Assembly (NCBI GenBank): GCA_050050035.1 | Contig: JASFVB010000180.1 | Span: 1-5,593, forward strand | DNA length: 5,593 nt | Source of the DNA: JANQRA01 sp050050035 | Lineage (GTDB): Bacteria; Actinomycetota; Acidimicrobiia; Spongiisociales; ZC4RG35 | Direction: 5' to 3' | Part shown: one piece after another, positions 3,734 through 5,593 of the stretch | How positions within the stretch are numbered: position 1 is the first letter of the stretch | Layout: each line of letters opens with the position of its first letter | Translations under genes and position numbers: made by a program | Notes under the pieces: generated by a model | Told to the model about the DNA's origin: nothing | Database searches by the model: none | What the model saw: only the letters and a program-made list of their open reading frames with translations

Positions 3734-5593
3734 CTACTCCTCCCTGCGCATGATGCGGGTGACCATCCGGACCGCCACCATCGAGAGCAGCGAGGCTCCG
3801 AGAACCAGGGCCATGGCCTCGACAGAGAGGGCGACTGTCTTGAAGGTCGTGTTGCCGAGCGATGTGAACACGATCAGCAGTTGCAGCGCAGTTGAGATGG
3901 CTATCGCGCCCAGCAGCGGAGCGCGCGGCCAGGACAGCCCGCCTCCGCTCGCCCGAACGTTGACGGCATGAAGCAGCTGCGCGAGCACGAGCGTCGTGAA
4001 CACCATCGTGCGCACCTCGGGATAGGGAAGTTGCATGACATGGTGCCCACCCACGAGCACCAGCACCGATGCTGCGGCGAGGGTGACACCCTGGGCCATG
4101 AGGACCGCGATGTTGCGTCCGCTGAGGATGTCGCGGCCGCTCCGCGGAGCGTCGGTCATCAGATCCCTGGATGGGATGTCCATCCCCAGAGCGAGCGCCG
4201 GCAAGGCGTCGGACAGGAGGTTGATCCAGAGCAGCTGAACCGCGATGAGAGGTTCTCCGAGATACCCGAAGAAGACGAACCCGACGATCATGTAGAGAAC
4301 CTCTGACGCATTGGCCGACAGGAGGTAGTGCACGACGTTGCGCAGATTGTGGAAGATCCTGCGGCCCTCGGCGATGGCACTAACGATCGTCGCGTAGTTG
4401 TCGTCGGTCAGCACGAGGGCCGACGACTCCCGTGACACGTCGGTGCCGGAGCCCATCGCCACACCGATGTCCGCCGTCGTGAGGGCCGGAGCGTCGTTGA
4501 CCCCGTCACCTGTCATGGCCACGGTCGAACCGGCACCCCGCCATGCGTCGACGATCTTCACCTTGTCAACAGGGTCGACACGCGCGAACACCGTGTAGTC
4601 GACGATCTGCTCCTTCAACTCGTCAGCGGAGATGGAACGGAGATCCGACCCGTGCATCGCCCGCCCTTCCATCCCCACTTCCGACGCCACCGAGTGTGCC
4701 GTGGTCAGATGATCGCCGGTGACCATGACCGTCCGGACCCCGGCGCGCGCCGCCTCCTCGACCGACGCCGGGACCTCGGGCCGAACCTCGTCACTCAAAC
4801 CCACGAGGCCTAGGTAGATGAGGTCGCTTTCGACGTCTATCGGGTTGTCCGGCCGCTCATCGACCGGCCGGTAGGCGAGTGCCAGGGCGCGTAGCCCGTC
4901 TCCCGCCATGCGCTCCGCTTCCGCTTCGAGGACGCGTCGGTGTCGCTCGTCGAGATGAAAGGCCCCATCGGCGCCGAGGGCACGGTTCGACCGGGCAAGG
5001 ATGACCTCGGGGGCTCCCTTGACATGGAGGGTGAACTGCCCGTTCGACAAGTTCAACGTGGACATCCGTTTCCGCCGTGCGTCAAACCCGGCCTCGTCGA
5101 CTCGAGGATGATCGGCATGCAGCTGACCCGGGTCGATGCCCGCGGCGACGGCGGCCTCCAGGAGCGCCACTTCCACGGGATCACCGACGTATCCCGTATC
5201 GGTCTCACGAGCGTCATTGCAGAGTGAGGCGGTCTCCAACAACCGGACCTCCTCACCTCTCCAGCCGGCGGGATCATCCTCGACGCCGCCCATCGTCGAG
5301 ACCCGGACCACCGAGAGGAGACCACGTGTGAGAGTCCCGGTCTTGTCGGTGCATATGACGTCGACGGCACCAAGCGCCTCCACCGCCGGAAGTCGGCGCA
5401 CGATGGCACCACGATCCGCCATGCGATGCAGACCTCCCGCCAGCGTGACTGTGACGACCGCAGGAAGACCCTCGGGTATGGCCGCCACCGCCATGGCCAC
5501 GGCAGTGAGGACCATCGTCTCGACCGGGTAGTCCTGCAGCAGGCCTGACCCGAATACGAGGACGCCGGCGGCAATGGCCACGAGGGCAAGACG
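3734..5593 (-). CDS. calcium-type P-type ATPase (P-IIA), C-terminal two thirds; 5' end outside window
   Basis: The frame is open to the window edge, so the GTG at 5581 is an internal codon. About 619 residues are visible; relatives have about 880-910, so M1-M3 and the actuator domain are missing. Counting from 5581: M4 'AVAAIPEGLPA' (31-41), phosphorylated D79 in 'DKTGTLT', nucleotide-domain 'KGAPE' (188-192), 'VTGDH' (287-291), 'DPVDK' (336-340), hinge 'TGDGVNDAPAL' (357-367), then M5-M10. The ion ligands of SERCA are mostly present: V32, A33, I35 and E37 in M4, N424 and E427 in M5 (SERCA N768, E771), N454, S457 and D458 in M6 (N796, T799, D800). The M8 glutamate E908 is glutamine (Q535). 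It should use ATP to pump Ca2+ (possibly Mn2+) out of the cytoplasm. It is first of the two visible operon genes. CtpF of the DosR regulon is a distant functional parallel. Confidence 0.92.
   Translation of the reverse strand, partial: RLALVAIAAGVLVFGSGLLQDYPVETMVLTAVAMAVAAIPEGLPAVVTVTLAGGLHRMADRGAIVRRLPAVEALGAVDVICTDKTGTLTRGLLSVVRVSTMGGVEDDPAGWRGEEVRLLETASLCNDARETDTGYVGDPVEVALLEAAVAAGIDPGQLHADHPRVDEAGFDARRKRMSTLNLSNGQFTLHVKGAPEVILARSNRALGADGAFHLDERHRRVLEAEAERMAGDGLRALALAYRPVDERPDNPIDVESDLIYLGLVGLSDEVRPEVPASVEEAARAGVRTVMVTGDHLTTAHSVASEVGMEGRAMHGSDLRSISADELKEQIVDYTVFARVDPVDKVKIVDAWRGAGSTVAMTGDGVNDAPALTTADIGVAMGSGTDVSRESSALVLTDDNYATIVSAIAEGRRIFHNLRNVVHYLLSANASEVLYMIVGFVFFGYLGEPLIAVQLLWINLLSDALPALALGMDIPSRDLMTDAPRSGRDILSGRNIAVLMAQGVTLAAASVLVLVGGHHVMQLPYPEVRTMVFTTLVLAQLLHAVNVRASGGGLSWPRAPLLGAIAISTALQLLIVFTSLGNTTFKTVALSVEAMALVLGASLLSMVAVRMVTRIMRREE

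Noticed and set aside
1..5593. tRNA, rRNA, CRISPR array, insertion sequence, integrase or attachment site
   Set aside because: No spaced repeats, transposase motifs, terminal repeats or tRNA-like cloverleaf were seen. The window reads as ordinary, densely coded chromosome.

Overview
The window is high-GC bacterial DNA (clearly above 60% G+C by eye, with G/C-rich third positions). The protein families, above all a NarL/FixJ response regulator whose DNA-recognition helix matches mycobacterial DosR/DevR almost residue for residue, suggest an actinobacterium. I cannot place it more precisely, and there is no rRNA, tRNA or marker gene.

Layout: (1) Positions 1-909, plus strand: the 3' end of an IclR-family regulator (effector-binding domain), overlapped by its TTGA junction with a DUF1697 gene. 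(2) Positions 877-2060, minus strand: a two-gene operon, first a universal stress protein (USP), then a DosR/DevR-like response regulator joined by an ATGA overlap. The regulator's 3' end overlaps the convergent DUF1697 gene by 33 bp. (3) Positions 2061-2296: a 236-bp divergent control region rich in symmetric sequence, including perfect 7-2-7 and 9-4-9 inverted repeats, an imperfect direct repeat and two competing hairpins next to a strong Shine-Dalgarno sequence. (4) Positions 2297-2719, plus strand: an Hsp20/alpha-crystallin small heat-shock protein, ending at a 12-bp-stem hairpin terminator. (5) Positions 2780-5593, minus strand: a calcium-type P-type ATPase (5' end outside the window), followed 3 bp later by a Na+/Ca2+-exchanger-family (CaCA) antiporter.

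Reading as a whole: a USP gene translationally coupled to a DosR-like regulator is the arrangement of Rv3134c-devR in Mycobacterium tuberculosis. Hsp20 (HspX), USPs and a P-type cation ATPase (CtpF) are well-known members of the DosR dormancy regulon. This window therefore resembles a compact dormancy or hypoxia-stress locus: regulator, ATP-binding stress protein, holdase chaperone and a calcium-export pair. Two things differ from the textbook system. No sensor kinase lies next to the regulator, and the antiporter has non-canonical residues in one half of its ion-binding site. Common regulation is inference, because no full canonical DosR box was found.
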